Shown here in pieces: positions 5,346 through 6,325 of a DNA stretch of 6,325 bases. The notes under the pieces are model-generated. The model saw only the letters and a list, made by a program, of their open reading frames with translations. It was not told where the DNA came from and ran no database searches. The position numbers and the translations under genes were made by a program. Positions within the stretch are counted from its first letter, which is position 1. Each line of letters opens with the position of its first letter. This DNA is from Acidobacteriota bacterium. Lineage in GTDB: Bacteria > Acidobacteriota > Vicinamibacteria > Fen-336. Location: positions 166 to 6,490 of the forward strand of contig PMCG01000353.1 of assembly GCA_003155335.1 (NCBI GenBank), in the 5' to 3' direction.

Positions 5346-6325
5346 GTGAATCGGCACCCTGCGAGCATGAGCGACGCATTCGTCGTCACCCAATTGCCGG
5401 GCGATCTCGTATTCATCTCCTACGCCCCTGAGAGTGGAGACGGGTGCGATCCGGAACGTTTTGTCCAGCAGGCATACGCGCCGCTCGCGTCGTTCCTCAA
5501 CGCAGACGACTGCGTGCTCGTGAATGAGCGTGTCTTCGGCGAGACAAAGGCGTGCGCAGGTGTGCTGCGCGCTCGCCGAGAGATCCTGGCTGCCGCGGGC
5601 GAACGCGCTGCCGGCTCTCCCACGTTCGTCGAAGGCCGACCCTGCCGCGGCCAAGGCATCGCCGGACTGCACGCCATTGCCGTGCGTGCGACGCGCGGAG
5701 GAGTTCGGCGTGCGCTCACAGGAGGCGACGTCATCTGCGGACAGCTCGTCGAGGGAAACGAGGCCGTCTTCCTCGGGCTCTCGGACGCGGGACGACTGGT
5801 GTCGGCAGCAAAGCCGCTCGCGCCCGCGGAGGAGACCGAGCGCATCCTCGATGCGGTCAACGAGGCGCTCGCCGGTCAGGGCTGGTCGTTTCGAAACGTG
5901 CGGCGCACCTGGTTCTATCTCCACCGCATCCTCGACTGGTACGGCGAGTTCAACAGCGCGCGCAACGCGGTGTTTCGCCGCATGGGTCTCATCGGCGGCC
6001 AGTCGCTGCCCCTGATCCCGGCCAGCACCGGCATCGAGGGCACCAACGCGCGCGGTGGCGCGTGCACGCTGGATCTCTTGGCCACCGCTGAGCGCGGCAA
6101 CGGCCGGCACGAGGTCAAGCGCCTGGCGCACGCCAAGCAGAACGAGGCCACCGAATATGGCTCGGCCTTTGCTCGCGGTCTGTCGCTGCGCCTCAAGAGC
6201 GCCAGCTATGTCTTCGTCTCCGGCACGGCTTCGATCGACGACTCCGGCGCGAGCGTCTACGTCGGCGACTTCGAAGCCCAGACGCGCTGCACGCTCGAGG
6301 CGGTCAAGAGCCTGCTGAGCGCAGG
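5346..6325 (+). CDS. Rid-superfamily (YjgF/YER057c/UK114) protein, chorismatase-like, 3'-truncated by the window
   Basis: One frame runs from GTG 5346 to the last base without a stop, giving 326 codons. The last third is a Rid-type domain: KQNEATEYGSAFARGL (264-279) and YVFVSGTASID (288-298), then a helix (TRCTLEAVKSLL) as in RidA proteins. Before it come RRTWFYL (187-193), FNSARNAVFRRMG (202-214) and PASTGIEG (225-232). These resemble the W-Y helix, the FxxxRxxxF helix and the PAxTGIxG turn of the longer chorismatase-like members (FkbO/Hyg5/XanB2), which hydrolyse chorismate to hydroxybenzoate or dihydroxycyclohexadiene acids. That activity is an inference; many long Rid homologues have no known reaction, and the catalytic end of the domain is outside the window. 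Alternative start: ATG 5367, seven codons later, also without Shine-Dalgarno. GTG is preferred from the promoter spacing. No signal peptide is seen, so it is likely cytosolic. Confidence 0.8.
   Translation, partial: MNRHPASMSDAFVVTQLPGDLVFISYAPESGDGCDPERFVQQAYAPLASFLNADDCVLVNERVFGETKACAGVLRARREILAAAGERAAGSPTFVEGRPCRGQGIAGLHAIAVRATRGGVRRALTGGDVICGQLVEGNEAVFLGLSDAGRLVSAAKPLAPAEETERILDAVNEALAGQGWSFRNVRRTWFYLHRILDWYGEFNSARNAVFRRMGLIGGQSLPLIPASTGIEGTNARGGACTLDLLATAERGNGRHEVKRLAHAKQNEATEYGSAFARGLSLRLKSASYVFVSGTASIDDSGASVYVGDFEAQTRCTLEAVKSLLSA

Noticed and set aside
5268..6131. Long open frame of 287 codons on the minus strand
   Set aside because: It lies opposite the Rid-family gene, has low-complexity Arg/Ala/Asp-rich composition and no recognisable motif. 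It is a mirror of GC-rich codon use in the + strand gene.

Overview
The window is GC-rich bacterial chromosomal DNA, densely coded on the + strand only. Nothing in it is a plasmid or phage gene. I cannot fix the lineage from sequence alone. A bifunctional-type aspartokinase/homoserine dehydrogenase tail, an ECF sigma/anti-sigma pair, a chorismatase-like Rid protein and -10-like boxes set directly before start codons would fit a high-GC Gram-negative such as a Xanthomonadales/Steroidobacter-like gammaproteobacterium or an acidobacterium. Treat that as a guess.

Layout: (1) 1-423, the 3' end of a homoserine dehydrogenase (ThrA-type), beginning just before its catalytic Asp/Lys. (2) 497-2057, a tight three-gene operon joined by two ATGA overlaps: an ECF sigma factor, a membrane anti-sigma factor with an HxxxCxxC zinc motif, and a three-helix membrane protein ending in a double zinc ribbon. 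A strong hairpin follows it. (3) 2134-3345, a GT-B (GT4-like) glycosyltransferase. (4) 3568-5145 (or 3556-5145), a polytopic GT-C/GT39-like membrane glycosyltransferase candidate, also followed by a hairpin. (5) 5346 to the window end, an incomplete Rid-superfamily/chorismatase-like protein that stays open to the last base.

The operon looks like a self-contained envelope-signalling unit: an ECF sigma held by a membrane partner, plus an unexplained third zinc/membrane protein. The two glycosyltransferases suggest cell-surface or secreted-glycan synthesis, one cytosolic and nucleotide-sugar dependent, the other membrane-embedded and probably lipid-sugar dependent. No polymer or export gene is present to say which glycan.

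The most unexpected observation is a 58-bp direct repeat. The last 17 codons plus stop of the GT4 gene recur, 51/58 identical and gapless, in the non-coding gap after the GT-C gene. It is a remnant of a second copy of that gene end and implies that the GT-C segment was inserted, or that a duplicated glycosyltransferase gene was lost. A second pattern is that the three genes that follow an intergenic gap after position 2100 lack a Shine-Dalgarno sequence and instead have a -10-like hexamer 7-9 nt before the start codon, suggesting leaderless mRNAs. I see no strongly supported novel defence or mobile system.
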